A stretch of DNA of 64,000 bases from DAIPKP01 sp964539095 (lineage in GTDB: Bacteria > Synergistota > Synergistia > Synergistales > Aminiphilaceae). The stretch is from contig CAZIFL010000007.1 of NCBI GenBank assembly GCA_964539095.1, positions 36,736 to 100,735 of the forward strand. The letters are read 5' to 3'. The notes beneath the pieces are model-generated. The model had not been told where the DNA came from and made no database searches. It saw only the letters and a list, made by a program, of their open reading frames with translations. Positions within the stretch are counted from its first letter, which is position 1; each line of letters opens with the position of its first letter. A program made the translations under genes and the position numbers. This document shows positions 39,347 through 47,508 of this stretch, one piece after another.

Positions 39347-40127
39347 ACTCCAGAGCCTCCTCTCCGAGATAGGCCTCAATGACCTTGGGATTCGACTGAA
39401 TGGCTTCGGGATTCCCCTCGGCGATGCAGACCCCGTAGTCGAGAACCCAGATATGCTCACAGACCCCCATAACGACCTTCATATCATGCTCAATAAGAAG
39501 CACCGTGAGTTTGAACTCCTCCCGGATGCGACGGATAAAATCCATAAGATCCCTTGATTCGTGAGGATTCATCCCCGCCGCGGGCTCGTCAAGAAGAAGG
39601 AAGGAGGGGTCCGTGGCGAGAGCCCGGGCGATCTCAAGACGCCGCTGGGCTCCGTAAGGGAGACCGCTGGCGTTTTCGTAGGCCAGTTTGTGGAGATCCA
39701 CCTTCCGGAGAAGCTCCATGCATTTCTCCTGCACCTCTCGCTCCTCCCGCGCCGCCGAGGGCAAACAGAGAGGAACACCCCACCAGGGAGTTTTCTGACG
39801 GAGATGCGCTCCGATCATGACGTTCTGGAGCACCGTCTCATTTTTGAAGAGTCGGATATTTTGGAAGGTTCGTGCAATCCCCTCCTGGCAGATTTTGTGG
39901 GGAGGATATCCCGTCACATCCCGACCGTGGAAGAGTACCTTTCCCTCGGTGGGCTTGTAAAAGCCCGTAATCATATTAAAACAGGTTGTTTTACCCGCAC
40001 CGTTGGGGCCGATAAGGCCAACGATTCGACCCTCCTGTACCTGGGCACAGAAGCTGTTTACCGCCGTGAGGCCTCCAAAACGCATGGTGAGAGTATCCAC
40101 CTCAAGAACAATATTCCGCTCACTCAC
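39339..40127 (-). CDS. livG: Branched-chain amino acid ABC transporter ATPase LivG
   Basis: The product is 262 residues. Walker A is GLIGPNGAGKTTCFNMITG, the signature region GLPYGAQRRLEIARAL and Walker B PSFLLLDEPAAGMNPHES; LivG-type insertions (PHKICQEGIARTFQNIRLF) are present. It overlaps livM by four bases and livF by eight, which fits tight translational coupling of the two ATPases. Confidence 0.96.
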   Translation of the reverse strand: MSERNIVLEVDTLTMRFGGLTAVNSFCAQVQEGRIVGLIGPNGAGKTTCFNMITGFYKPTEGKVLFHGRDVTGYPPHKICQEGIARTFQNIRLFKNETVLQNVMIGAHLRQKTPWWGVPLCLPSAAREEREVQEKCMELLRKVDLHKLAYENASGLPYGAQRRLEIARALATDPSFLLLDEPAAGMNPHESRDLMDFIRRIREEFKLTVLLIEHDMKVVMGVCEHIWVLDYGVCIAEGNPEAIQSNPKVIEAYLGEEALEYA

Positions 40128-41173
40128 GAGGAAGCACCTCCCTTGGGGGACGTCCGAAAGATGGTATCCCAGGTGAGTTCTTTCATCCCCATGATCCCCT
40201 CTCTACGGAAGAGGATGATGAGTAGCAGAGAGAGGGAGAAGATTACCATACGCATCCCCGGAATCCCCGGAATGTGGAAAGAACCGAGGGTAATGGGATT
40301 TTCCACGAACCGGAGCCACTCCAGGAGGAAGGTGATGAGCACCCCGGCGATGCAGGTTCCCGTAATCGATCCCAACCCCCCTGCCACGGCGATCATAAGG
40401 ACGTTGAAGGTCATGATGAAGAGGAACATCTTGGGGTCGATGGTGGTAAGAAGACTCGCCAGAAGGGCCCCACCGATACCCGCAAAAAAAGATCCGATGG
40501 TGAAGGAGATAACCCGATAGCGGTAGGTGTTGATCCCCATGGCCCGGGCGGCTATTTCGTCATCCCGGATGGCCTTCAGCGTATTGCCGAAATTGCTGTT
40601 CACAATGCGCACAATGACGAAGATGGTAACAAGGAGCCATCCGTAGTTCCACCAGAGGTTGGCGTAATCCGGAATACCCTTGAGCCCCAGCGCTCCGTTG
40701 GTAATGAAGGTGATATTGTTCCCCACCACCCGGATAATCTCCGCAAAACCTAGGGTTGCAATTCCGAGATAGTCCCCTCCCAGACGCAACACCGGTAGGG
40801 CGATGAGAAGCCCGAAAAGGGCCGCCATGATCCCCCCCGCAAGCACCGCCACGAAGAAGGGGGCCTGAAGAACGCTGATGGGCCAGATGAGAGGATCCAG
40901 GATGTAGATCATCTCTTTCTGAAACGCCGGAAGGATGAGGAGGGATGAGGTATAGGCTCCGATAGCCATAAAACCCGCATGCCCCAGACTGAACATGCCG
41001 GTAAAGCCGTAGATGAGGTTGAGGCTGAGGGCCAGTATGGTGTTGATGGCGATGAGATTCAGAATCTGGATCTTGTATCCGTCCAGATTTCCCTGAGCCC
41101 AGTAGACCCCACCCGCTATGGCGGCCACGAGAAGAACGTTCAGGATACGATCCCGCTGTTTTCGTTTTTCCAT
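40124..41173 (-). CDS. livM: Branched-chain amino acid ABC transporter permease LivM
   Basis: The product is 349 residues with about nine membrane helices. FTGMFSLGHAGFMAIGAYTS and the coupling-helix region KAIRDDEIAARAMGINTYRY are typical of LivM. It pairs with LivH to form the membrane channel. Its start touches the livH stop. Confidence 0.95.
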   Translation of the reverse strand: MEKRKQRDRILNVLLVAAIAGGVYWAQGNLDGYKIQILNLIAINTILALSLNLIYGFTGMFSLGHAGFMAIGAYTSSLLILPAFQKEMIYILDPLIWPISVLQAPFFVAVLAGGIMAALFGLLIALPVLRLGGDYLGIATLGFAEIIRVVGNNITFITNGALGLKGIPDYANLWWNYGWLLVTIFVIVRIVNSNFGNTLKAIRDDEIAARAMGINTYRYRVISFTIGSFFAGIGGALLASLLTTIDPKMFLFIMTFNVLMIAVAGGLGSITGTCIAGVLITFLLEWLRFVENPITLGSFHIPGIPGMRMVIFSLSLLLIILFRREGIMGMKELTWDTIFRTSPKGGASS

Positions 41174-42069
41174 TAGACCTTCTCCTCCAGTTTCTCTCCC
41201 ATGAGCCCCGTGGGCCGAATGAGAAGGATGATGATGAGAAGCACGAAGGCAAAGGCATCCTTATATCCCGAAAGTTCCGGGAAAAAGGCTACCGTCATGA
41301 TCTCGATAAAACCGAGAAGGAGACCTCCCACCATGGCTCCGGGAATGGAGCCGATGCCGCCGAGCACAGCGGCGATGAAGGCCTTGAACCCGGGGAACAT
41401 CCCCATGAGGGGCTGGATCTGGGGGTAACGCAAGGCCCACATAATCCCCGACGCCGCCGCAAGAGCCGATCCAATGCCAAAGGTGAAGGCGATGATTTTG
41501 TTCACCGAAACCCCCATGAGACGCGTGGTTTCAATATCTTTGGAGATGGCTCGCATGGCAAGCCCCGGCTTGGTGCGGTAGACGATGTAGAGGAGCACCA
41601 GCATGAGCACGAAAGAGACGATGGGGACAATAATGGTGAGAGGAAGAACGCGAACCCCGCTTTCGAGGCGGATGACCTTTACCATCCACTCCGGCCGGAA
41701 GACCGCCCGGGGGATACCTGTAAAGACCACGATGGCAAGATTCTGAATAAAGAAGGAAACGCCGATGGAGCTGATAAGAGCAGAGATCCGAGGGGCCTCC
41801 CGAAGAGGCTTGTAAGCCACCTGATCCACAAGGATACCACAGAAGGAAGCTCCGATAATTGCCACCACAATGGCAAGCACCCAAGGGAGCTTGAGTAGCG
41901 CAATGGACCAGAAGACAAAGTACGCTCCCAGCATAAAAATATCTCCGTGGGCAAAATTGATAAGCCGGAGAATGCCGTACACCATGGTATACCCGATGGC
42001 GATAAGAGCGTAGAGGCTTCCCAGCGTAAGGGCATTAAAGAAATGCTGAACAAACATAGGCAGGGACAT
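41173..42069 (-). CDS. livH: Branched-chain amino acid ABC transporter permease LivH
   Basis: The product is 298 residues with about eight membrane helices. It shows GSLYALIAIGYTMVYGILRL, INFAHGDIFMLGAY and the coupling segment MRAISKDIETTRLMGVSVNK. The first gene after the intra-operon terminator, it is therefore probably expressed below livK. Confidence 0.95.
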   Translation of the reverse strand: MSLPMFVQHFFNALTLGSLYALIAIGYTMVYGILRLINFAHGDIFMLGAYFVFWSIALLKLPWVLAIVVAIIGASFCGILVDQVAYKPLREAPRISALISSIGVSFFIQNLAIVVFTGIPRAVFRPEWMVKVIRLESGVRVLPLTIIVPIVSFVLMLVLLYIVYRTKPGLAMRAISKDIETTRLMGVSVNKIIAFTFGIGSALAAASGIMWALRYPQIQPLMGMFPGFKAFIAAVLGGIGSIPGAMVGGLLLGFIEIMTVAFFPELSGYKDAFAFVLLIIILLIRPTGLMGEKLEEKV

Positions 42070-42201
42070 GGGATTCCTCCCGTTCGTTGTTAAATAGTAA
42101 AAAGGTCATGGCTGTGGGGCGAAGGAAAGAGGAAGAGACGTTCGCCGCTACACGCCCGCGGACCACCAAAAATAGAGAAAAACACATCGCACACGACAAA
42201 A

Positions 42202-42239
42202 AGCGCGCAGAGGCGGTGAAAATATCCCCTCTGCGCGCT
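42202..42239 (-). terminator. Hairpin between livK and livH, probable partial terminator
   Basis: Perfect 12-bp arms (AGCGCGCAGAGG / CCTCTGCGCGCT) with a 14-nt loop are followed on the minus strand by TTTTTG. No separate promoter for livH was recognised, so it probably attenuates rather than isolates the downstream genes. Confidence 0.88.
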
Positions 42240-42306
42240 TCGTGCATCACCTAGTGCATACAAAACACATCAGCACTGCAGGGGCGCACCACCGAGGCTC
42301 TTTCTA

Positions 42307-43461
42307 CTAAATCTCGGGCATAACCGAGGCGGTGTAAACCTGCTTGCCGTCCTTAATAACCTTGATTCCCACAGGCTTCTCAGCATCATGGCTCTCATTG
42401 ATGGTGGTCGCCCCGGTAACGCCTTCCCATCCCTTGGTAGCCGCGAGGGCCTTGGTGATAGCCTCGGAGGGGTTGGCATCGAAAGCCGCAGCATCCTCGG
42501 CGTAGGCACGCTCAATTGCATCGGCAATCAGCATGTAGCAGTCATAGCCAAGAGCGGAGTTGGCGTTGGGATCCTTGTCGGGGAAAGCCGCCTGCCACTG
42601 GGCAGTAAACTCCACCGCCATCTGGGTCATGTCGGGCATCTCCGGAGCATAGGGGAAGGTGGTGTAGGCAAAACCCTCAATAGCATCGCCACCGATGGCG
42701 ATCATATCGGGATTATCCATGGCGTCGCCCCCCATGATGCTGAACTCGGCTCCGAGTTCGCGGGCCTGTTTGATGATGATGGCACCTTCCGCGAAGTAAG
42801 AGGGGATAAAGAGCACTTCCGCACCCTTGTTGATAATCTCCGTCAGCTGAGCGGTGAAGTCCTGGTCTCCCGTCTGATAGTTCAGCCGGGCCACAACTTC
42901 GCCCCCAAGCTTCTCGAACGCCTCGTGGAAGAACTTGCCAAGACCTACAGAGTAGTCCTGGGCCACGTCAAGAAGCAGGGCGCCCTTCCGAGCACCGTTA
43001 TCAAAGGCGTACTGAGCCGCCGCAGCTCCCTGGTAGGGATCGATGAAACACATGCGGAAGTAGTATTTCTTTCCCTGGGTTACAAGGGGGTTGGTAGCGG
43101 AATCGGTAAGGCAGGGGACTCCCGCCTTCTCCGCCACTTCGCCTCCCGCCATGGAGAGGGAGGAGCCGTAGCTTCCGATAATGGCAATGACTTTTTCCTT
43201 CTCAATGAGACGTTTTACCGCATTGGCAGATTCCACCTTGTCGGACTTATTGTCTACAATGAAAAGCTCCACTTTCCGGCCAATGATCTCGGGCTTCTGC
43301 TCGTAGGCGAGCTTAATGCCGTCCACCGTAAGCTGCCCTCCAAAAGCATTCTGTCCCGTGAGGGGTTCGTAAACCCCTATACGGAGAGTCTCCGCCGCCA
43401 GGGCAGTTCCCGCAAACGCCACAAGAATCATCATGCAAACCAAAATCTTTCCAACCTTCAT
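42307..43461 (-). CDS. livK: Branched-chain amino acid ABC transporter substrate-binding protein
   Basis: The product is 384 residues. A signal peptide (ILVCMMILVAFAGTALAA) precedes a type I periplasmic-binding fold (LRIGVYEPLTGQNAFGGQLT, IIGSYGSSLSMAGGEVAEKA, LLDVAQDYSVGLGKFFHEAF). Ligand contacts in this family include the Ser-rich loop seen at GSYGSS. The start is ATG 43461 with GGAGG upstream; GTG 43467 is too close to the ribosome-binding site. It delivers amino acids to LivHMGF. Confidence 0.93.
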   Translation of the reverse strand: MKVGKILVCMMILVAFAGTALAAETLRIGVYEPLTGQNAFGGQLTVDGIKLAYEQKPEIIGRKVELFIVDNKSDKVESANAVKRLIEKEKVIAIIGSYGSSLSMAGGEVAEKAGVPCLTDSATNPLVTQGKKYYFRMCFIDPYQGAAAAQYAFDNGARKGALLLDVAQDYSVGLGKFFHEAFEKLGGEVVARLNYQTGDQDFTAQLTEIINKGAEVLFIPSYFAEGAIIIKQARELGAEFSIMGGDAMDNPDMIAIGGDAIEGFAYTTFPYAPEMPDMTQMAVEFTAQWQAAFPDKDPNANSALGYDCYMLIADAIERAYAEDAAAFDANPSEAITKALAATKGWEGVTGATTINESHDAEKPVGIKVIKDGKQVYTASVMPEI

Positions 43462-43521
43462 ACGCACACAACCTCCCTTAAAAAATAGTAAAAATTATGA
43501 CTCCGCCGAGGAGCCTTTTGT

Positions 43522-43551
43522 ATTATACCGTTCTTTTGATGTTTCTGAAAA
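43522..43551 (-). promoter_or_regulatory. Promoter of the liv operon
   Basis: A perfect TATAAT (43527-43522) lies about 60 nt before the livK start, with a weak -35 TTTTCA (43551-43546) 18 nt upstream. A small dyad (CTCCGCCGAGGAG) lies just downstream of the -10. Confidence 0.65.
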
Positions 43552-43643
43552 GATTTTTCCGCTCATATCTGCAAAAAATACAAGATATTACAAGAAGCTC
43601 TTATGAGGAGTGTCCGAAAGAAACGACGCAACAGCAGGAAACA

Positions 43644-44129
43644 TCAGGGGTTTTTCCCAGAATGTTCCTCTCCCGCCTTTTCTTCCAGAAGCCGGAGTAC
43701 CTCGGAAAAATCTGCAAGATCCCCGAACTGCCTGTAGACCGAAGCAAAGCGTACGTAGGCAACCTTATTGAGCTGCCGCAGCTCTTCCACTGCCAACTCT
43801 CCAATATGCTGGCTGGAGACCTCCCCCGTCCCTTCCGCCCGCAGAGCCTCTTCCACCCGGGCTGCCGCATCTTCGATGCTATCGTAGGGAACGGGGAGTT
43901 TTTCGCAGGCCTTGGAGAATCCAGTGAGGAGCTTCTGCAGATCGAAAGGTTCCCGGGTGCCGTTCTTTTTGATGACAAGAAGCACACGTCCCGTGGCAGG
44001 CCGTTCGTAGGTGGTGAAACGCTTCATGCAGGAGGGACACTCCCGACGCCGCCGCACCACCTGACCTTCTTCGGTGGTACGGGTCTCCATAACCCGAGTC
44101 TCCTCGGCCTTGCAGTGGGGACAGCGCAT
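43644..44129 (-). CDS. nrdR: Transcriptional repressor NrdR
   Basis: The product is 161 residues. The N-terminal zinc ribbon is MRCPHCKAEETRV...RRRRECPSCMKRFTTYE (four Cys). An ATP-cone domain follows (VIKKNGTREPFDLQKLL). NrdR represses ribonucleotide reductase genes in response to ATP/dATP. ATG 44129 is the conserved start, with AAAGAGGTG upstream; a much longer in-frame reading crosses the rpsU terminator. Confidence 0.95.
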   Translation of the reverse strand: MRCPHCKAEETRVMETRTTEEGQVVRRRRECPSCMKRFTTYERPATGRVLLVIKKNGTREPFDLQKLLTGFSKACEKLPVPYDSIEDAAARVEEALRAEGTGEVSSQHIGELAVEELRQLNKVAYVRFASVYRQFGDLADFSEVLRLLEEKAGEEHSGKNP

Positions 44130-44211
44130 TCCTTCACCTCTTTCGAGATTTTCCCCGAAGGATGCCGCAAAAAACCGCTCGGGGAAATAAACGTCCGGAT
44201 GTGCCAAAAAC

Positions 44212-44237
44212 AAAAAAAGGGGGAAGCCCCCCCCTTT
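44212..44237 (-). terminator. Rho-independent terminator of rpsU
   Basis: On the minus strand, AAGGGGG and CCCCCTT arms are followed by seven Ts. It lies about 60 nt after the rpsU stop and before nrdR. Confidence 0.82.
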
Positions 44238-44299
44238 AGCCAAAACCAACACACCATGGAAAGGCCGCAACCCTTCGTTTCGCTTTTGAAAGACGGGGG

Positions 44300-44482
44300 C
44301 TACCTTTTCTTGTTATTATTCCGTTTCGCTGCCGCCTTACGACGCTTTTTCGCTTCGCTTGGCTTTTCGTAATGCTCATGTTTGCGGGCTTCCCGAAGCA
44401 CCCCGACTTTCTGCACTTCCCGTTTGAAGCGCCGCAGCGCATCATCTATGGATTCGTTTTCTCTCCGAACAACCTGGGTCAT
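44300..44482 (-). CDS. rpsU: 30S ribosomal protein S21
   Basis: The product is 60 residues, strongly basic. It begins TQVVRRENESIDDALRRFKR and has VLREARKHEHYEKPSEAKKR, the S21 signature, ending in a Lys/Arg/Asn-rich tail. ATG 44482 has AAGGGGGG upstream; a longer in-frame reading overlaps the HIT gene and is rejected. Confidence 0.95.
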   Translation of the reverse strand: MTQVVRRENESIDDALRRFKREVQKVGVLREARKHEHYEKPSEAKKRRKAAAKRNNNKKR

Positions 44483-44517
44483 TTGTGTTTTCCCCCCTTT
44501 CTCTCGCACCGACACTC

Positions 44518-44856
44518 TTACCCCGGAGGCCAGCAGAAGGGTCTGCCGGACATCAGGTGCACGTGAAGGTGGGGAATCGTCTGGCATGCCTGAACACCGT
44601 TATTGATGACCAGGCGGTAACCCTGCCTTTCGAGCCCCAGATCACGCCCCAGCGCCACCGCCAGGGACATGACTTTTCCCCACAACTCCGGATCATCCAT
44701 CTCGGATGCTGACGATACGTGACGCAGAGGGACGATCAGAATATGATCCGGTGCCTGGGGATATCTATCCCGGAAAGCCATGACGGTATCATCCCGATAG
44801 AGGATCTCCGCCGAAGCTTCTCCTTTCGCTATGGCACAAAAGATGCACTTATCCAT
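44518..44856 (-). CDS. HIT-family nucleotide-binding hydrolase
   Basis: The product is 112 residues. It starts DKCIFCAIAKGEASAEILY, and the histidine triad is HLHVHLMSGRP. PKCI/HINT-type HIT proteins hydrolyse purine phosphoramidates. ATG 44856 has AAGGAGAG upstream and overlaps the stop of the J/HEAT gene by 8 nt. The CxxC at residues 4-7 fits the zinc-binding variants of the family. Confidence 0.93.
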   Translation of the reverse strand: MDKCIFCAIAKGEASAEILYRDDTVMAFRDRYPQAPDHILIVPLRHVSSASEMDDPELWGKVMSLAVALGRDLGLERQGYRLVINNGVQACQTIPHLHVHLMSGRPFCWPPG

Positions 44857-45922
44857 GGAAGCCACTCTCCTTGGAAGATGCCTCGCTATTGTACATGGGA
44901 GAGGCTCCCGACACAAGTGTTTTTGCCCATACCCGCACGTTGGGGGAGGGATGTTCCCGGGCAATCCGCTGAACACCCATGCGAACCCATGCAGAGAGGG
45001 GGGTAAAACGAAGCATTCGCAGAAGGGGGACGAGAATTTCCTCCTCCTCACTCCGGAGAAGCTCCCCTAAGAGCGCTCCCTCCGGCGGGGGCGCCCCCTG
45101 AGGCCATATGCGCAGAGTCTCGCCGCGTACGGTCTTTGAAGGATGCCGGAGAAAGATGAGGAGTGCCTCACGCCGCTCCTTGAAGCGGGGAAGGCAACGA
45201 AGAACGTAGAGCCCTCCGGCTTCGGAAAAGCCGAGCCCTCGGGAGGCCACGAGTCCGGGAATATCCTTCTGGAGATCTCCCGGAAGCCCCCTATGGAGGA
45301 ACTCGAGAAATTCCTCTTCGGTGCATCGGGAGAGCATCTCTCGAAGAGCCTGACGCACCTCGGGAAGGTTCGCCCGACCTCGAAGGGCTTCCATGGCAAG
45401 AGCCCGCACCACCGGAAGATCGCTCTGGAGCCGCAAAAGCTCTCCTCGAAGCCCCTGATCCTTGGTTACGGGGATTACCGCTTCTCCGATCTCCCGCAGG
45501 AGTCTTTCGGTTTCATCGAAAAGTCCGTTCATACGCTGCTCCCGAGCCGCTACAGCCTCTTCGCGGGCTCGAGCCTCCCGGGCCTCTTCCTCCTGCCGGG
45601 CGGCCTCGCGCTCGCGGTGAAAGCTCTTCCAGCGATCCCAGCTCTCTGCCATCTTCGACCAGAGCCCGCGCCTAGGGACAGCCTCGCCTTGAGCGCATCT
45701 TCCCGAAGAAGCGCCGCGTCGGATCGCCTCGGAGGAGCAGGTGTTCTCACGAATCGTCATATAGGCGGAGGTTATCTTCTGAAATTCTCCCGCTGCAGAA
45801 GGCCCTGCCACATCGGGGTGGCAGCTTCTCGCCAAGCCTCGGAAGGCACGCTTTACCTCCTCCCAGGATGCCCCGGGAGAGAGTCCGAGAGTCCGAAAGC
45901 TCGCATCAAGATCATGATTCAC
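44849..45922 (-). CDS. J-domain protein with HEAT-like repeats, partner of the divergent Hsp70
   Basis: The product is 357 residues. Residues 1-60 are a J domain (LDASFRTLGLSPGASWEEVK, HPD at 35-37 within ARSCHPDVAG). A coiled, Arg/Glu/Ala-rich segment follows at about 105-150. The C-terminal two thirds consist of HEAT-like helical pairs (LPVVRALAMEALRGRANLPE, ALLIFLRHPSKTVRGETLRI, VPLLRMLRFTPLSAWVRMGV). The start is GTG 45922, overlapping the Hsp70 stop as GTGA, with GGAGGTGG upstream. The Zn and C-terminal domains of DnaJ are absent. The HEAT repeats may bind clients, which is inference. Confidence 0.75.
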   Translation of the reverse strand: MNHDLDASFRTLGLSPGASWEEVKRAFRGLARSCHPDVAGPSAAGEFQKITSAYMTIRENTCSSEAIRRGASSGRCAQGEAVPRRGLWSKMAESWDRWKSFHREREAARQEEEAREARAREEAVAAREQRMNGLFDETERLLREIGEAVIPVTKDQGLRGELLRLQSDLPVVRALAMEALRGRANLPEVRQALREMLSRCTEEEFLEFLHRGLPGDLQKDIPGLVASRGLGFSEAGGLYVLRCLPRFKERREALLIFLRHPSKTVRGETLRIWPQGAPPPEGALLGELLRSEEEEILVPLLRMLRFTPLSAWVRMGVQRIAREHPSPNVRVWAKTLVSGASPMYNSEASSKESGFHG

Positions 45923-47508
45923 GAAGAGCCCACCTCCTCCAGTCTGGCCAGAAAAATCTCCATCTCCCGAAGCCCCGCCTCCCAAGCATCACGATGACTT
46001 CGGAGAACCCGGAGACGATCAAGAAGACGCTGCATTCGCTGTTGCTGTTCCTCATTAAGGTGCACTGAGATTTTAGCACAACGCTTCTCTATATTTCTAT
46101 AGCGGCTGTCACCAAAATTTCGAGGTTGCCCTTTTTCTCCCTCCTGTGCGGAGAGACCAAGGATCTCGTGGATCGCCACAGAGCCGTCCTGGCGGCGCAC
46201 CTCCACCTGGAGAAGCCCCTCGGAATCCACCTCGAAAAGGACCTCCACCTCTTCCTGGGAATCTACATGTTCCACCTGAATGGTTCCCAGCTTCTCCTGG
46301 AGATTCCCCTCACCCCCCTGGAGAACCCCGATCTCCAGAACGCCTCCCCGGGAGGATTCGAACTTTTTTGCCGCTCCGCAGGGAAGAGGCGTTCCTTGAA
46401 AGAGAAGGGGGATCATCTGCCCCCAGGAGCTTTCCACCCCGAGATCCCGGGAGAGCACGTCGATAAGGAGTCGCCCTGCCCCCCGAGCACCATGGATCCC
46501 CGCTCCCAGAGCTACCACCTCGTCGGGATAGAGCCCCAGATGAGAGGGTTCCGCCACCTGGGCGGTGAGCTTACTCCGAAGCAGGGGGAGGCGGCTACTC
46601 CCTCCCACCAGAAGGAGCCGATCCGGAAGATGCTCCTGCCACATGTGGAGCACCATAGCCACCACTTCATCCAGAAGAGGCTCCATGAGTTCTTCGAGAT
46701 CCTTCCGGCATATCCGCAGGGGGAGATTCTGATGACGCTCCAGCAATCCCCCGGGAGGATACCAGTCGATCTCCCCCGCATTGGAGAGGGTTATTTTGAT
46801 CTTCTCCGCCTCTGAGAGAAGGAGGGGCCACCGAAGATCTTTTTCCGAAAGCTTGCGATTTCCCAGGCGTTCCCAGAGATATCGGGCCAGAAGCGCATCA
46901 ATGACGGCTCCTCCCAGGGCATCCCGCCCCCGGGACTGCAGCACCTGCCAGATCCCCTCCTCCTGCTCCATCACGGTGATATCCACGGTACCCGCTCCGA
47001 AATCGAGCACCAGAGAGCGCCCTTCCATCTCCACCGCCAGGGCTGCCGCAGTGGGCTCGTTGATGATCCGCACACTGCCAAACCCGGCGCTCCTCGCCAC
47101 CCGCACCATGGAGGCCCGCTCGGGAAAGCTGAAATGGGCGGGGACAGCCAGGACGCAATCAGTGACCACCGCTCCGAGATAGGCCTCCGCATCTTCCCGA
47201 AGAAGCACCAGCAACGGGATCAGCAACTCCTCAGCCCGGTAGTGCCGGGTTCCCGCAAGAACCTTCCACGAGGCGTTGCCGATGTGACTTTTCACATTCC
47301 ACCACGCCTGGGGGCATCCACGGAGAAGCCGCTTCTGGGCCTCTTCCCCCACGTAGAAACGCCCCCCCTCCCAGGCGATGATGGAGGGGGTTCGAGTTCT
47401 CCCCCATCGGTTCGGCAAAATCTGAGGAGGAGAGGAGCCCTCTCCGCAGAGGCTCATAAGGGCATATCGAGTACCGAGATCAATACCAAGTACAGGCTTT
47501 TTACTCAT
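45919..47508 (-). CDS. Divergent Hsp70-family chaperone (DnaK paralogue)
   Basis: The product is 529 residues, about 80 shorter than DnaK. The ATPase domain is recognisable: GIDLGTRYAL at 8-17 (DnaK has GTTNS here), VKSHIG with the conserved Lys, RIINEPTAAALA, LVLDFGAGTVDITVME (DnaK DLGGGTFD) and LLLVGGSSRLPLL. The substrate-binding part is reduced (GTPLPCGAAKKFESSRGG, then LFEVDSEGLLQVEVRRQDGS) and is followed by a short helical end. ATG 47508 overlaps mtaB by 8 nt. The next gene encodes a J protein, so the two probably form a dedicated pair. Confidence 0.85.
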   Translation of the reverse strand: MSKKPVLGIDLGTRYALMSLCGEGSSPPQILPNRWGRTRTPSIIAWEGGRFYVGEEAQKRLLRGCPQAWWNVKSHIGNASWKVLAGTRHYRAEELLIPLLVLLREDAEAYLGAVVTDCVLAVPAHFSFPERASMVRVARSAGFGSVRIINEPTAAALAVEMEGRSLVLDFGAGTVDITVMEQEEGIWQVLQSRGRDALGGAVIDALLARYLWERLGNRKLSEKDLRWPLLLSEAEKIKITLSNAGEIDWYPPGGLLERHQNLPLRICRKDLEELMEPLLDEVVAMVLHMWQEHLPDRLLLVGGSSRLPLLRSKLTAQVAEPSHLGLYPDEVVALGAGIHGARGAGRLLIDVLSRDLGVESSWGQMIPLLFQGTPLPCGAAKKFESSRGGVLEIGVLQGGEGNLQEKLGTIQVEHVDSQEEVEVLFEVDSEGLLQVEVRRQDGSVAIHEILGLSAQEGEKGQPRNFGDSRYRNIEKRCAKISVHLNEEQQQRMQRLLDRLRVLRSHRDAWEAGLREMEIFLARLEEVGSS

